The position numbers and the translations under genes are program-made. From positions 186,001 through 250,000 of the forward strand of contig JAUNHG010000002.1 in NCBI GenBank assembly GCA_030524035.1: a stretch of 64,000 nt of DNA, written 5' to 3'. Positions 38,675 through 48,531 of the stretch are shown here, in pieces. The notes beneath the pieces were generated by a model. That model was not told the origin of the DNA. It did not search any database and was given only the letters and a program-made list of their open reading frames with translations. The DNA comes from Kocuria sp. (GTDB taxonomy: Bacteria > Actinomycetota > Actinomycetes > Actinomycetales > Micrococcaceae). Within the stretch, counting starts at the first letter, position 1. The number at the start of each line of letters is the position of its first letter.

Positions 38675-39699
38675 GGCATCACCGGAATGCTTCGTCGGAC
38701 CATCATGATGAAAAGAGGGGCACCTACAAAAGCCAGCATGATGCTCGCTTGCACCTCAGAAGGCGGGACAATAATCCGACCGATGGTGTCGGCCACAACC
38801 ACTAGGATGGCTCCTAATAGCCCAGAGGCCGGAATGACCCAGCGATAATCTGGTCCCCCCAGGATTCTGGCGATATGCGGAACCATCAAGCCCACAAAAG
38901 CGATGGGCCCTGCGATGGCTGTGGCGGTTCCCGCGAGTACCACGATGGCGGCAAAACCGCTCCAGCGGATCATCCCGGGGCGTACCCCCAGAGAGCGTGC
39001 CGTTGAGTCCCCAAGTCCTAAGAGGGTCAACGCCCGGCCAGACAGCAAAGCGATAACCGCCCCGAGAATCAGATAGGGCAGCAGTTCCACGAGGACGCTC
39101 ATATCCCGTCCCGCTACTGAGCCTGCCTGCCAATATCGTTGGACGTCCAGCGCCCCTCGGTCGGAGAGCACAAGCATGGTGGTCATGGCAGTGAGAAAAG
39201 CGCTGAGTGCTGAACCTGCCAGGATTAACGTCAGGGGATTAGTGGCCGAACCTCCCAAGGCGCTGATCACAAAAACCGCCGCCGCCCCCAGAATGGCGCC
39301 GCCGAATGCAAACCACACCTGCACACTGGGGGCGGTGATACCTAAGAAAAACGCTGCTGCCACGATGGAGAGGGATGCCCCACTGGTCACCCCCAGAAGC
39401 CCGGGATCTGCTAAAGGATTACGGGTGTGTCCTTGCGTCAAAGCTCCAGCCATCCCAAGAGCCGCTCCCACGGCAATGCCGACAGCGATGCGTGGCAGCC
39501 GTAATTCTTGAACGAGGACCGCGATTTCCCGCGGGGAGCTTTGTGGGCGAAGCAGAGCGTGCCAGATATCGTGCGGAGCCACTCCTCGGGAGCCAAGGAA
39601 TAGGCTCAGACTTGAACATGCCACAACGACCAAAAGTAAAACGCCCAGAATAATGACCTGGGTGCGGGCACGAGTAGGCCCTGTGTGGCTTCGTGGCAT
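38671..39699 (-). CDS. fepD: Ferric-siderophore permease (FepD-like, FecCD family)
   Basis: A 342-residue FecCD permease, partner of FepG. It has an N-terminal helix (VIILGVLLLVVVACSSLSLFLG), the block LRLPRIAVGIAVGAALGMAGA with GHTRNPLADPGLLGVTSGA, and GPIAFVGLMVPHIAR late in the sequence. First gene of the fepDGC operon, divergent from the phosphopantetheinyl transferase gene with an iron box only 14 nt from its start, so iron repression is expected. Confidence 0.96.
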   Translation of the reverse strand: MPRSHTGPTRARTQVIILGVLLLVVVACSSLSLFLGSRGVAPHDIWHALLRPQSSPREIAVLVQELRLPRIAVGIAVGAALGMAGALTQGHTRNPLADPGLLGVTSGASLSIVAAAFFLGITAPSVQVWFAFGGAILGAAAVFVISALGGSATNPLTLILAGSALSAFLTAMTTMLVLSDRGALDVQRYWQAGSVAGRDMSVLVELLPYLILGAVIALLSGRALTLLGLGDSTARSLGVRPGMIRWSGFAAIVVLAGTATAIAGPIAFVGLMVPHIARILGGPDYRWVIPASGLLGAILVVVADTIGRIIVPPSEVQASIMLAFVGAPLFIMMVRRSIPVMP

Positions 39700-39712
39700 G
39701 GGCGTATTTTAG

Positions 39713-39731
39713 CATGGTTAGCCTTACCTAA
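39713..39731. promoter_or_regulatory. DtxR/IdeR-type iron box, fepDGC / entD
   Basis: CATGGTTAGCCTTACCTAA matches the DtxR/IdeR operator well in the core (GGTTAGCCTTACC). It sits in the divergent region between fepD and the phosphopantetheinyl transferase gene, the third such box in the island. Confidence 0.85.
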
Positions 39732-39797
39732 CTTCATGGTGGCTTGTGTGCACCGTCATACCGGCCAGAAAGTACACCCGAGCGGCAGGATGTTGAG

Positions 39798-40502
39798 ATG
39801 GCCTTTGAACACGCTGATCACCACAGGGTTCAGAACGGCATGCGCTCAATCCTGCCAGGAAACGTCACGGTGGTTTCCAGCCGCCGCTACCGAGACGAGC
39901 CACTAATGCCTGGGGAAGAAGAAGTTGTGGCCCGCGCGGTGCAGAAGCGCCGTGCGGAATTCACCACGGGCAGAGCATGCGCGAGGGACGCATTGCGCCA
40001 GTTGGGGTGCGAGCCAGCGGCGATCAGTCGCGGTGTACGGGGTGAACCGGTGTGGCCTGCGGGAATCGTGGGGTCGATCACGCATTGTGCGGGATACTAC
40101 GCGGCGGCGGTGGCCCGCGCGGATTGTGTCGCGGCGGTGGGTATCGACGCCGAACCACATGAACCGTTGCCAGATGGTGTGCACTCTGCCGTGCTGACAT
40201 CCACAGACAAGAAAAATATTCGCATGCTCCACGACAGCGATGCTGGAGGGAATCCCCAGGAACTGATCTACGGGGACCGACTAGTTTTTAGCGCGAAAGA
40301 ATCTGTATATAAGGTTTGGTACCCCTTGATGGGGACTTGGCTGGGATTTGAAGAGGTCACGATTTCCGTGGAAACCGATGGGCGGTTTCGAGCCAGCTTG
40401 CCCCGTGCTGTTGGCGCGCAGGGTGCATATGGAGATCAGGTCGTGGGGCGGTGGAGTATCGACAACGGAATTGTGCTCACGGCTATTGTGCTTGCCCCGT
40501 GA
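39798..40502 (+). CDS. entD: Sfp/EntD-type 4'-phosphopantetheinyl transferase
   Basis: A 234-residue EntD-type enzyme that transfers phosphopantetheine from CoA to the carrier domains of the NRPS and to the aryl carrier protein. Motifs are RRAEFTTGRACARDAL, GSITHCAGYYAAAV, VGIDAEP (Mg2+-binding Asp) and FSAKESVYKVWYP (Glu and Lys of the catalytic WxxKES-like motif). The frame is open from 39744, but ATG 39798 gives the usual N-terminus; this choice is uncertain. Divergent from fepD across an iron box. Last gene of the island; the thioesterase gene converges on it. Confidence 0.93.
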   Translation: MAFEHADHHRVQNGMRSILPGNVTVVSSRRYRDEPLMPGEEEVVARAVQKRRAEFTTGRACARDALRQLGCEPAAISRGVRGEPVWPAGIVGSITHCAGYYAAAVARADCVAAVGIDAEPHEPLPDGVHSAVLTSTDKKNIRMLHDSDAGGNPQELIYGDRLVFSAKESVYKVWYPLMGTWLGFEEVTISVETDGRFRASLPRAVGAQGAYGDQVVGRWSIDNGIVLTAIVLAP

Positions 40503-40531
40503 ACCTTGAGCTGCCTTGCTGGGAAGGAATG

Positions 40532-41446
40532 TCAGGGTTCATCCGGGTCTCGGAATTCGGGCAGTCGGATCATGCCTTCTTGCATGACCGTGGCGACCAA
40601 GTGGCCATCACGGTTGAACATGCGTCCTGATCCCAAAGCGCGAGCCCCGGAAGCTGACGGAGATTCCTGGATGTACAGCAACCAGTCGTCAGCCCGTGCC
40701 GGGCGATGCCACCACATGGCGTGGTCCAGGGATGCAATGTTCATGCCTTGCTCCGTCCAGGCCTTTCCGTGACGACGCAGGGTGGGCTCCAGCATGACGT
40801 AGTCGGAGACGTAAGCCAAGGCTGCTTGATGTATCCGGGGATCGTCTGGCAAGAGCTTGTGCGTCCGTACCCACACGGCGTTGAACGGTGTGTGATCATG
40901 ATCTGGGTCAAGATAGATCGCGGGGGTGATGTAGCGCAGATCAAATGGGCGCTGCAATATGGCCCGCGCCTGCGGAAGGTCTAGATGCCCTACAAGGTCC
41001 TGTGGAGTGGGCAACGATTCGGGATCGGGCATCCCCGGGGGGCATTCATCGTGATGCTCCAATCCGACTGAGGGGGCTTGGAAGGAAAAGATACTGGACA
41101 AAATGGGTTTGCCGAATTGATAAGCGTGTACCCGCCGCGTCGAAAATGATCGGCCATCCCGCATGCGCTCCACCCCGAATGTGATGGGTTCATGGATGTT
41201 ACCGGCCCGCAAAAAATACCCGTGCATGGAGTGGACGACCCGCTCATTTTCCACGGTTCGCATGGCCGCGGTGAGTGCCTGCGCCATCACCTGCCCGCCA
41301 TACACAGAACCGCGGGCGGGGGAGATGGTACGCCCCACAAAAATATCTTCCAGGGTGCGTACTCCGCCTTCATTCTGCAGATCAAGCATGTCCAGGAGGG
41401 CCTGGGTGGGATCTAACGTGTCATCGCTGGCGGGCTGAGTGTTCAT
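40532..41446 (-). CDS. tesB: Acyl-CoA thioesterase II (TesB family)
   Basis: A 304-residue double-hotdog thioesterase that hydrolyses acyl-CoA. It shows the TesB pattern: ARGSVYGGQVMAQAL near residue 45, RVVHSMHGYFLRAG, GRSFSTRRV and, in the second half, MNIASLDHAMWWHRP with LLYIQESPSASGARALGSGRMF (Asp, Gln and Thr/Ser region of the active site). ATG 41446 is used; an upstream TTG in the same frame would overlap the divergent gene. It marks the return to core chromosome after the siderophore island. Confidence 0.93.
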   Translation of the reverse strand: MNTQPASDDTLDPTQALLDMLDLQNEGGVRTLEDIFVGRTISPARGSVYGGQVMAQALTAAMRTVENERVVHSMHGYFLRAGNIHEPITFGVERMRDGRSFSTRRVHAYQFGKPILSSIFSFQAPSVGLEHHDECPPGMPDPESLPTPQDLVGHLDLPQARAILQRPFDLRYITPAIYLDPDHDHTPFNAVWVRTHKLLPDDPRIHQAALAYVSDYVMLEPTLRRHGKAWTEQGMNIASLDHAMWWHRPARADDWLLYIQESPSASGARALGSGRMFNRDGHLVATVMQEGMIRLPEFRDPDEP

Positions 41447-41501
41447 AAATGTCACTCTATGATGCTCCTGTGTTCGGACGGTGATGTGCTTGTATGGGTG
41501 T

Positions 41502-42020
41502 ATGACGTCCAAGAGTTTTCCGGTTCACATGCGTTTTGGCGATATTGACTCTTATGGGCACGCCAATAACGTCATTCAACTCCAGTACTTTGAAGACGCC
41601 CGTGTTCGGTTGAGCGAAATGCCGGTCCAGGGCATTGACGGCATTGATGGCGGTACAACGTTCCGCACCCTGAGTGACGCATACCTGACTGTGGTGGGTC
41701 GTCAAGAAGTTGAGTACCTTTCTCAACTGTATTACCGGCTAGATCCCATATATGTGCAGCTGTGGACTTCTCACATTGGAGTAGCGTCCTACGTGCTTAA
41801 TTACCGCCTGCAAGAACGCGACAGCACGGAAAACCTATCGGATGCTGACGGGCAGTCACGGGGCGTGGGTACAGTTTATGCAGTGGCGCAGTCCACTACC
41901 GTACAAATTGACCGGGCCTCGGGCCGCCCGACGCCATTGACTGACCAACAGCGTCGTTTCTTGGAGTTCTATCAAGATGAGCCTGTGATGTTTAGGCGGC
42001 GTCCCACGAACGGTAAGTAG
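41502..42020 (+). CDS. Hotdog-fold acyl-CoA thioesterase (4HBT-like)
   Basis: A 172-residue single hotdog domain. FPVHMRFGDIDSYGHANNVIQLQYFEDARV is the standard 4-hydroxybenzoyl-CoA thioesterase/YbgC start, with the catalytic Asp-His region DIDSYGHANN. The remaining part continues through LYYRLDPIYVQLWTSHIG and TVYAVAQSTTVQID. Substrate unknown. It is divergent from tesB with only about 55 nt between starts and is followed within 6 nt by an unknown gene, likely in the same transcript. Confidence 0.88.
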   Translation: MTSKSFPVHMRFGDIDSYGHANNVIQLQYFEDARVRLSEMPVQGIDGIDGGTTFRTLSDAYLTVVGRQEVEYLSQLYYRLDPIYVQLWTSHIGVASYVLNYRLQERDSTENLSDADGQSRGVGTVYAVAQSTTVQIDRASGRPTPLTDQQRRFLEFYQDEPVMFRRRPTNGK

Positions 42021-42026
42021 CACGGT

Positions 42027-42722
42027 ATGGCACGTCTCTTTACTCTGGTTGATGCTGATTCCGTGGAAGACGTTCGCACGTACCTCGTTCGAGCACGGGC
42101 TGTAGACCCTGATGCTGTGGTGCGATTCCAGGGTGTTGGCGGGGCTGTAGGGGTTTGGACGTGCGTGTTGGCTCAGGCTGGACTACTGGACTCCACTCCC
42201 ACCGTGTTGGGTCTACGGACTGCCGGGCTAGGGGAGGCGTCTTCATTGGACGCTGTGGTGAGCGTGAGTGCCGTGTTGGACCGCATGCCGCGATCCCGAG
42301 ACACACAAAGGACTCAGGTGCTTTTGCCGCCTTATGACGAACAGGCTGCATGGGCGGGTATTTCACCGTCATTATCCGGATGGAACGTCGTGGGTTCGGT
42401 GGAAGCACACCATCTAGTGGGCACCGCAAAAGCTGGGGTGGAGGAAGTAGCCCAAGCGGTTCCAAAAGATTCCGGTCGTGAAGTGGTGCAGCGGGTTCGT
42501 TCCGCGATCTGGGGTCGTGTATCGCCATGGGGCAGTGCCTCTGCTGTTGCGCAAGGCGCAGAACATGACACCTTTCCCGATATTCCTGACGCTGCTGCAT
42601 TCGCCGCTTGGGCTCTGGGTTTTCTGCGCTCAGATGACACATCCCGGGTGCCCGTTGCAGTGAATGCTTCCTGGCTTCGGTTGTCCTGCCCCGGTGGGTT
42701 CGTGCTGGTCCGTACCTTTTAA
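42027..42722 (+). CDS. Conserved-looking hypothetical protein
   Basis: A 231-residue soluble protein. I do not recognise a family. The first half has regular strand-like segments (AVVRFQGVGGAVGVWTCVLAQ and TPTVLGLRTAGL), then a PPYDEQAAWAGISPSLSGW stretch and a C-terminal VNASWLRLSCPGGFVLVRTF end. There is no signal peptide or membrane helix. The start lies 6 nt after the stop of the hotdog thioesterase, suggesting one operon. It converges on the haemoglobin gene. Confidence 0.75.
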   Translation: MARLFTLVDADSVEDVRTYLVRARAVDPDAVVRFQGVGGAVGVWTCVLAQAGLLDSTPTVLGLRTAGLGEASSLDAVVSVSAVLDRMPRSRDTQRTQVLLPPYDEQAAWAGISPSLSGWNVVGSVEAHHLVGTAKAGVEEVAQAVPKDSGREVVQRVRSAIWGRVSPWGSASAVAQGAEHDTFPDIPDAAAFAAWALGFLRSDDTSRVPVAVNASWLRLSCPGGFVLVRTF

Positions 42723-42750
42723 CGGCTACTCGCGGTCAGGGATTACGGCA

Positions 42751-43296
42751 TCAGCCCGGGGAGTTCACGAGCGAATGGGCTGCCCTTTGCAAGTAGTCCC
42801 ACAAAATGCCGTCGTGCAGAGCCGGTAAGTCCAGCGAATCCAAGGCGGTGCGCATGTGTTTGAGCCACGTATCCCGGGCGTGGGCATCAACGCGGAAGGG
42901 CGCGTGACGCATCCGCAGACGTGGGTGACCACGTTCCTCAGAGTAGGTGGTTGGCCCACCCCAGTACTGTTCCAAGAACATCCGTAGTCGTCGTTCAGCC
43001 GGTGCTAAGTCTTCGTCGGGGTACATGGCCCGGAACTCGGGGTCAGCGGCCACCGCCTTGTAGAACTCGTGTGCCAGCTTGTTGAAGGTTTCGTGCCCGC
43101 CGATTTGATCGTAGAACGATGCCCCACTCTGAGGGCCGGTACTGTCACGGTTGTCACCCACCTGCCGCATGGGGCGGCGCATCGCAGATAGGGGTCGTCC
43201 TACGGGGATTATCCGGGCATCTGCGGTTGCTGCCGCCTGCGGGTTGAGTTCTGCGTCCCCAACGTCGTGAGCTTTGGGGTGGAGGTGATCGTTCAT
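42751..43296 (-). CDS. glbO: Group II truncated haemoglobin (GlbO type)
   Basis: A 181-residue protein whose last 120 residues form a truncated globin: [19 protein letters not shown] (Tyr B10 region), [18 protein letters not shown] (proximal His F8) and a Trp G8 in RDTWLKHM. This is the group II pattern of mycobacterial GlbO, linked to O2 or peroxide/NO chemistry at the membrane. The first 55 residues are a polar extension with no match. The ATG overlaps the pepN stop (ATGA), so the N-terminal extension is likely real and the two genes are coupled; pepN and glbO are also close in mycobacteria. Confidence 0.94.
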   Translation of the reverse strand: MNDHLHPKAHDVGDAELNPQAAATADARIIPVGRPLSAMRRPMRQVGDNRDSTGPQSGASFYDQIGGHETFNKLAHEFYKAVAADPEFRAMYPDEDLAPAERRLRMFLEQYWGGPTTYSEERGHPRLRMRHAPFRVDAHARDTWLKHMRTALDSLDLPALHDGILWDYLQRAAHSLVNSPG

Positions 43297-45848
43297 CGCG
43301 CCGTAGCGTCTATTTTCTGAGCAGCCACTGCGCGGGCTGTTCGGTCGCGACCCTCCAGGATCAGACGCCGCAGACCGTTGAGGTCCTCGGGTAGGTCAGC
43401 AAGGAAAGCATCGGCGGCATCCACCGTGGACTGCTGAGCGATTCGCGGGAACATACCCACTGCGATTTGTGAGGCAATTTCATGGGATCGTTCACGGTAA
43501 ATATCGGTGATAGCTTGGAAGTATGCGCTGACGTACGGGGCTAGTAGTTGGTCATCGTCTGCCTGTTGGAAGCCCGCAATGGCTGCTTCTTGCAAAGAGT
43601 TCGGCAAAGACCCTTCTTCTACCACTGCCTTCCATACTGCAGCCTTAGCTTCCGGAGTCGGAATGGCAGCTCGCGCTTGTGCCGCTGCTATGGCACCGTG
43701 TTCGGTGTTGTCCTGTTCCAGGGCGGTGTCGACAGCGTCGGCGGCCCAGCGACCACCGGCGGTCAAGCAAGTCAGCAGGGCCCACCGAAGGTCTGTGTCA
43801 ATATCCAGGCCGTCTAATACCAAGTCCCCGGAGTGCAGGCGCTCAACTCGATTTAGTTGTTCGGCACTCCGGGCCCGCCTGGCGTATGCCCGCACGAATT
43901 GCAGTTGTTGGTCGGAGCCGGGTTGTGCGGTGTTCGCTAATTCCCACAGACGTTCTGCGGTATCCACACCGATCTTCTCCCGGTCTTCCGGGGTAATGTA
44001 GCGTTCCACCACAGTGTCCAGATGGCGCAACTGCACCAACACAGCGGTGGAATCTGTTTCCGCCCCAATATTTTTTAGCACGGTGTGCACGTATGTGCGG
44101 GCAGGGCTAACGGCGTCGTACACGCCGTCCCACGCGGCCTGCCACACGAGGGAGCGCGGCAAAGATTCCGCAAAATCTTTGAGGTGTTCGGTGGCGGTGT
44201 CTTGGGAATATTCATCCAAACGGATCTTGGCGTATGCCAGGTCATCATCGTTGATCAACACCAGGTCGGGTGCTTCCATGCCGACGAGTTCAGCAACTTC
44301 CGTGAAAGCCCCGGCTATATCAATTTCCACGCGGTGGTTGCGGGTGAGTTTTCCGGTGGTTTCATCAATGTCATAGAACCCGATGGCCACGCGGTGTTGA
44401 CGTAACGTGGGGTGTTCTTCGGTTGCTGTTTGTTCGATAGCGAACGAGGTAATGATGTTGTCGTCGTTGCGCACGTAGTCTGGGCGCAGGGTATTAACTC
44501 CTGCTGTTTCCAACCATCGGGTGGTCCAATCCTGAAGGTCACGACCGGAGGCAGCTTCGAGCTCAATTATCAGATCCTTGAGCTCGGCGTTACCCCACCC
44601 GTGTTTGCGGAAGTACGAGCGTAAACCAGTCATGAACTGTTCTTGACCCACCCAGGCCACCAGTTGTTTGAGAACAGACGCTCCTTTGGCGTAGGTAATG
44701 CCGTCAAAATTGACCAGGACGTCCTCTAGATCGGCAATCTGTGCCTTCACGGGATGGGTGGTGGGGAGTTGGTCTTGCTCAAACGCCCAAGACTTTTCCA
44801 TGACCGCGAAGGCGGTCCACGCGTTCTTGTACTGGGTGGCTTGCACTGTGGCCAGGGTGGATGCGTATTCGGCGAAGGATTCGTTCAACCACAGGTCGCT
44901 CCACCAGCGCATGGTGACCAGGTTGCCGAACCACATGTGTGCCAATTCGTGCAATACCGTGACGGCGCGTCGTTCTACCCTAGCCTGCGTGGGGCGTGAA
45001 CGGAACACGTAGGACTCCACAAACGTCACGCATCCGGCATTTTCCATGGCCCCGGCGTTGAACTGGGGTACAAAAAGTTGGTCGTATTTCTCGAACGGAT
45101 ACGGGGTATCGAACTGCGATTCATAGAACGAGAATCCCTGTTTGGTCAGTTCAAAAATCTCGGGGGCATCGACGTATTCCATGAGGGATTTTCGGGCAAA
45201 GACTCCCAAGGGAATAGTGCGCCCGTCGGAGGACGTGAGTTCGTCACGGACGACCTCGTAGGGTCCTGCTACTAACGCGCTGATGTAGGGGGGGATCACC
45301 GCAGTGGGGGAAAACTTCCAGGTCGCGGCATTGTTACCGGCGGGTGTGGGCTCGGGTGTGGGCTGGTTGGAAACCACTTGCCAGTGGTCAGGGGCTGTGA
45401 CCGTAAACGCGAACCGTGCTTTGAGGTCGGGCTGCTCGAAAACTGGGAACATGCGGCGGGTGTCCGCTACCTCAAACTGTGAGTACAGGTACACCTCACC
45501 ATCGACGGGATCCACAAACCGATGTAGACCTTCCCCGGTGTTGGTGTAGAACATTTCGGCATCCACCGTCAGTTCGTTGTGCTCACGCAGATCAGGTAGT
45601 TGAATCCGCGCGCCATCGGCTACATCGGCCGGGTTGAGTTGCTGGCCGTTGAGCTGGATGGAGTTGATTGACGCGGTGAAAGCATCAATGAAGGTGGATG
45701 CACCCGGCGTTGCGGTGAATGTCACGGTTGTTGTCGTGTGAAAAGTGGTCTCCCCGGTGGTGAGGTCCAACGCCACGTCATAGGAATTAACAGTGAGCAG
45801 TTCCGCGCGTTCGGCGGCTTCAGCCTGAGTGAGATTTTTTCCGGACAC
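43293..45848 (-). CDS. pepN: Aminopeptidase N (M1 family)
   Basis: An 851-residue zinc metallopeptidase removing N-terminal residues from peptides. It shows GAMENAG (substrate recognition), the zinc motif HELAH with the second Glu in NESFAEY about 18 residues later, and the ERAP-like C-terminal half of the actinobacterial PepN. The start is GTG 45848 ([17 protein letters not shown]), preceded by AAAGGA; the open frame reaches back to 45986 but the extra residues are untypical. Coupled with glbO. Divergent from rpiB across 185 nt. Confidence 0.96.
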   Translation of the reverse strand: MSGKNLTQAEAAERAELLTVNSYDVALDLTTGETTFHTTTTVTFTATPGASTFIDAFTASINSIQLNGQQLNPADVADGARIQLPDLREHNELTVDAEMFYTNTGEGLHRFVDPVDGEVYLYSQFEVADTRRMFPVFEQPDLKARFAFTVTAPDHWQVVSNQPTPEPTPAGNNAATWKFSPTAVIPPYISALVAGPYEVVRDELTSSDGRTIPLGVFARKSLMEYVDAPEIFELTKQGFSFYESQFDTPYPFEKYDQLFVPQFNAGAMENAGCVTFVESYVFRSRPTQARVERRAVTVLHELAHMWFGNLVTMRWWSDLWLNESFAEYASTLATVQATQYKNAWTAFAVMEKSWAFEQDQLPTTHPVKAQIADLEDVLVNFDGITYAKGASVLKQLVAWVGQEQFMTGLRSYFRKHGWGNAELKDLIIELEAASGRDLQDWTTRWLETAGVNTLRPDYVRNDDNIITSFAIEQTATEEHPTLRQHRVAIGFYDIDETTGKLTRNHRVEIDIAGAFTEVAELVGMEAPDLVLINDDDLAYAKIRLDEYSQDTATEHLKDFAESLPRSLVWQAAWDGVYDAVSPARTYVHTVLKNIGAETDSTAVLVQLRHLDTVVERYITPEDREKIGVDTAERLWELANTAQPGSDQQLQFVRAYARRARSAEQLNRVERLHSGDLVLDGLDIDTDLRWALLTCLTAGGRWAADAVDTALEQDNTEHGAIAAAQARAAIPTPEAKAAVWKAVVEEGSLPNSLQEAAIAGFQQADDDQLLAPYVSAYFQAITDIYRERSHEIASQIAVGMFPRIAQQSTVDAADAFLADLPEDLNGLRRLILEGRDRTARAVAAQKIDATAR

Positions 45849-46033
45849 TTCGTGTGCAGTCCTTTCAACGGAACGCCACCCAGCGTTCCCTAACAGGGGG
45901 AAGACGTGCAGAGGGTATCGCCCCATGATGCCATGGCTCGGGCTCTGTGGATTAGGCTGGCCACGACTGAGTGCCGGTGTGGCCACGGCGGCAACAGCCG
46001 TTGGCGGTCGTTTCTCGTAAAGGAGTTGCGTGG

Positions 46034-46567
46034 ATGCGCGTTCATATTGCCACTGATCATGCCGGTATGGAGTTATCGGGGTACGTAATCCGCCAGTTGA
46101 CCGCTGACGGTTATGACATGGTCGATCACGGGCCTGTGGTGTATGACGCCGTGGATGATTACCCCGCTTTTTGCATTCATGCTGCTCAGGCGGTAATGGC
46201 GGATCGAGCCGACGGTTTGGATTCTTTGGGCATCGTGTTGGGGGGCTCCGGCAATGGTGAGCAGATAGCGGCTAATAAGGTTCCGGGTGTTCGCGCGGCG
46301 TTGGCCTGGAGTGTGGCTACTGCACAGTTGGCTCGCGAACATAATGACGCCCAGGTGGTGGCGTTGGGAGGGCGGCAGCACACCCCAGAAGAAGGGTTGG
46401 AGATCATCAGAGCGTTCTTGTCCACGCCGTTTTCTGGTGATCAGCGACACGTGCGCCGGATTAACCAGATCGCCGAGTTTGAAAACTCTGGGGATATCCC
46501 GGGATTATTAGCTGGGGTTCAGGCGCGGCCTTTTGCGGCGGAAGAACCGGGGCCTGCGGGTGCCTGA
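46034..46567 (+). CDS. rpiB: Ribose-5-phosphate isomerase B
   Basis: A 177-residue RpiB/LacAB enzyme interconverting ribose-5-phosphate and ribulose-5-phosphate in the pentose phosphate pathway. It has MRVHIATDHAGMEL at the N-terminus and GIVLGGSGNGEQIAANKVPGVRAAL, where Glu takes the place of the E. coli active-site Cys, as in the mycobacterial enzyme. ATG 46034 follows AAAGGAG. It overlaps nei by 8 nt, so the two are cotranscribed. Confidence 0.96.
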   Translation: MRVHIATDHAGMELSGYVIRQLTADGYDMVDHGPVVYDAVDDYPAFCIHAAQAVMADRADGLDSLGIVLGGSGNGEQIAANKVPGVRAALAWSVATAQLAREHNDAQVVALGGRQHTPEEGLEIIRAFLSTPFSGDQRHVRRINQIAEFENSGDIPGLLAGVQARPFAAEEPGPAGA

Positions 46568-47492
46568 AGGTCATTCTATTCATCGGCTGGCCACACAAAT
46601 AAGTGATGTTTTTGTGGGGCAGCAGCTTGCGGTCTCTAGTCCCCAGGGGCGTTTTGCCAGGGGGGCGGCTTTGTTGAATAACCGTCGGTTGGTGTCTGCT
46701 CACGCTTACGGTAAACAGCTGCATTTGATGTTTGAATCTCCGCAGGACATTGAGGATCGTTTGGTGATGCGCTCCCATTTGGGGCTCTATGGTGCGTGGA
46801 ACTTTACCGGTGATTCTCATTTTGTGGCGGCTTCCAGCATTGGAGCTCCTCGGAAGATTGGGGAAAGGGAAACCGCCGGTGCCGCAGCGCAGGAGTGGGA
46901 TTATGACGATGCTGGTCGGATCATTCCAGCGCCCCCGGTGGGTGCGGTGCGTGCCCGGTTGGTGGGGGCTCATGGCTGGGCTGATTTGCGGGGTCCGGCG
47001 GAGTGCCGGGTAGAGACGGTGTCGGAAGCTGCAGCGGCGCTCAAGCGCTTGGGGCCTGACCCTTTGGATTCCAAGGCTGTGCCGGATCTTTTTGTGGCTC
47101 GTGCGGGGCGCTCTGGGCGGCCTATTGCTGCGCTGTTATTAGAACAGCAGGTGATTTCCGGGGTGGGTAATATTTATCGTGCTGAATCGTTGTTCCGTCG
47201 CGCGGTGGATCCGTTTTTGTCCGGCAACCAGGCCGGTGAGGATGTTTTGGTGGGTTTGTGGGAGGAAAACCGGGAGCTGATGCGCACCGGGGTGCGGTTG
47301 GGGCGGATCGTGACTACGGACCCGCAGGATCGCCCGGGGATTCCGGAAGCTGCTGCGTGGCCTAAACACGCAAATTATGTGTATAAGCGGGCTGATCAAC
47401 CCTGCCTGCGGTGTCAGACGCCTGTGCAGACCATGGATTTAGCTGGCCGGAGTTTGTATTGGTGCCCTGGGTGTCAGACGTCTGGGGAGTGA
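46560..47492 (+). CDS. nei: Endonuclease VIII-like DNA glycosylase (Fpg/Nei)
   Basis: A 310-residue Fpg/Nei glycosylase-lyase for oxidised bases. The start GTG 46560 gives V-PEGHSIHRLA, so that after Met removal Pro is N-terminal as the catalysis requires, followed by the Glu. Later parts are LLLEQQVISGVGNIYRAESLFR (helix-two-turns-helix) and the zinc finger CLRCQTP...WCPGCQ at the end. The gene is directly behind rpiB, as nei2 is in mycobacteria. Its end overlaps the converging acetyltransferase gene by 19 nt. Confidence 0.95.
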   Translation: MPEGHSIHRLATQISDVFVGQQLAVSSPQGRFARGAALLNNRRLVSAHAYGKQLHLMFESPQDIEDRLVMRSHLGLYGAWNFTGDSHFVAASSIGAPRKIGERETAGAAAQEWDYDDAGRIIPAPPVGAVRARLVGAHGWADLRGPAECRVETVSEAAAALKRLGPDPLDSKAVPDLFVARAGRSGRPIAALLLEQQVISGVGNIYRAESLFRRAVDPFLSGNQAGEDVLVGLWEENRELMRTGVRLGRIVTTDPQDRPGIPEAAAWPKHANYVYKRADQPCLRCQTPVQTMDLAGRSLYWCPGCQTSGE

Positions 47493-48091
47493 CGATCCTC
47501 AGGGGCATTCAATCGGTGCTCGAGGCCTGCTTTCACGGCTGGCCATTCAATATCCAGAATCGAATATACGACGGTGTCCCTGATTGTTCCGTTGGGAATG
47601 ATCTGATGACGCCGTAGGGTTCCTTCGTATTGTGCGCCGAGTTTTTCGATAGCACGGCGGGAGTGCGTGTTCATCGAATGGGTGCGTAGCTCTATACGCC
47701 TGAATCCTTGATTTTCGAAAGCCTCGCGTAATAACAGCAATTTGGCCTCCGGGTTTACGTTGCTTCCTTGGGCGCTTTGCGCGTACCAGGTGGAACCTAT
47801 TTCAGCTACCCGGTGAGTCCGGTCAATATTCATCAGCGTGGTCATGCCAACGATCTGTTGACGCCCCTGCGGACTTAATCGAAAAACCGTGTAGGGCTGC
47901 ATAAGACCTTCAGAGAGCAGGTGTAGACGGCGTTGTATTTCTTCGGTCATCATCTCCGGGGTCGGGATAGCGGTCCACCACAGGTTCCAGAGCTGTCCGT
48001 CTTTGACGGCTTCCACAAGGCCGTCGTGATGATCCATGTGTAAAGGCATGAGCATGGTGTGTTGTCCGGTGAGCACTGCCAGGGAATCCAT
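47474..48091 (-). CDS. GNAT acetyltransferase (RimJ/RimL type)
   Basis: A 205-residue acetyl-CoA-dependent N-acetyltransferase. It shows the RimJ/RimL layout: PLHMDHHDGLVEAVKDGQLWNLWW, IVGMTTLMNID, the acetyl-CoA region NVNPEAKLLLLREAFEN and RIELRTHSMNTHSRRAIEKLGAQYEGTLRRH. The substrate is unknown. ATG 48091 is chosen over an open frame reaching 48190, which would run through the hairpin between this gene and tRNA-Gly. Confidence 0.88.
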   Translation of the reverse strand: MDSLAVLTGQHTMLMPLHMDHHDGLVEAVKDGQLWNLWWTAIPTPEMMTEEIQRRLHLLSEGLMQPYTVFRLSPQGRQQIVGMTTLMNIDRTHRVAEIGSTWYAQSAQGSNVNPEAKLLLLREAFENQGFRRIELRTHSMNTHSRRAIEKLGAQYEGTLRRHQIIPNGTIRDTVVYSILDIEWPAVKAGLEHRLNAPEDRHSPDV

Positions 48092-48148
48092 GCTGCCAAG
48101 CCTAGGCCTCGATGGCTTTTTGAGGCGTTTGACACCAAGCTGAACATG

Positions 48149-48187
48149 AAAAACACCCCGGTGCGCGAACGGGCCACCAGCGGGGTG
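48149..48187 (-). terminator. Rho-independent terminator behind tRNA-Gly
   Basis: On the minus strand CACCCCG pairs with CGGGGTG and is followed by TTTTT. It sits 14 nt after the 3' end of tRNA-Gly and before the acetyltransferase start. Confidence 0.8.
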
Positions 48188-48200
48188 CATAGATATACAG

Positions 48201-48271
48201 AGGGGATGACGGGAATCGAACCCGCGTAGCCAGTTTGGAAGACTGGGGCTCTACCATTGAGCTACATCCCC
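48201..48271 (-). tRNA. tRNA-Gly (TCC)
   Basis: Minus-strand cloverleaf: acceptor GGGGAUG/CAUCCCC, D arm GCUCAAUGGUAGAGC, anticodon loop CUUCCAA (anticodon UCC), T arm GCGGGUUCGAUUCCCGU. CCA is not encoded. Followed by a terminator. Confidence 0.96.
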
Positions 48272-48531
48272 ACACACGAGGACAGATGCGGCCAAGGCCA
48301 GAATCGTTATCGTGAGCGATGCAACGGTACCTGAGTTTCTGGCGCACAGCCAAACTGATGGCCGTTTGGCGAGTTCTGGTGAGGCGTTAAAAGCCCCTTT
48401 CGGTCGCTGTGTGGGCGGGGTGAATTCGCACATGGGCTAGCACGCGCTAGACTCAGCTGATGTCTGTGTGTGGAACTTGTGTTCCAGCGTGGCGTTCCGG
48501 CGGAGTTTGGGCACCATCAGCAGACCATCCA

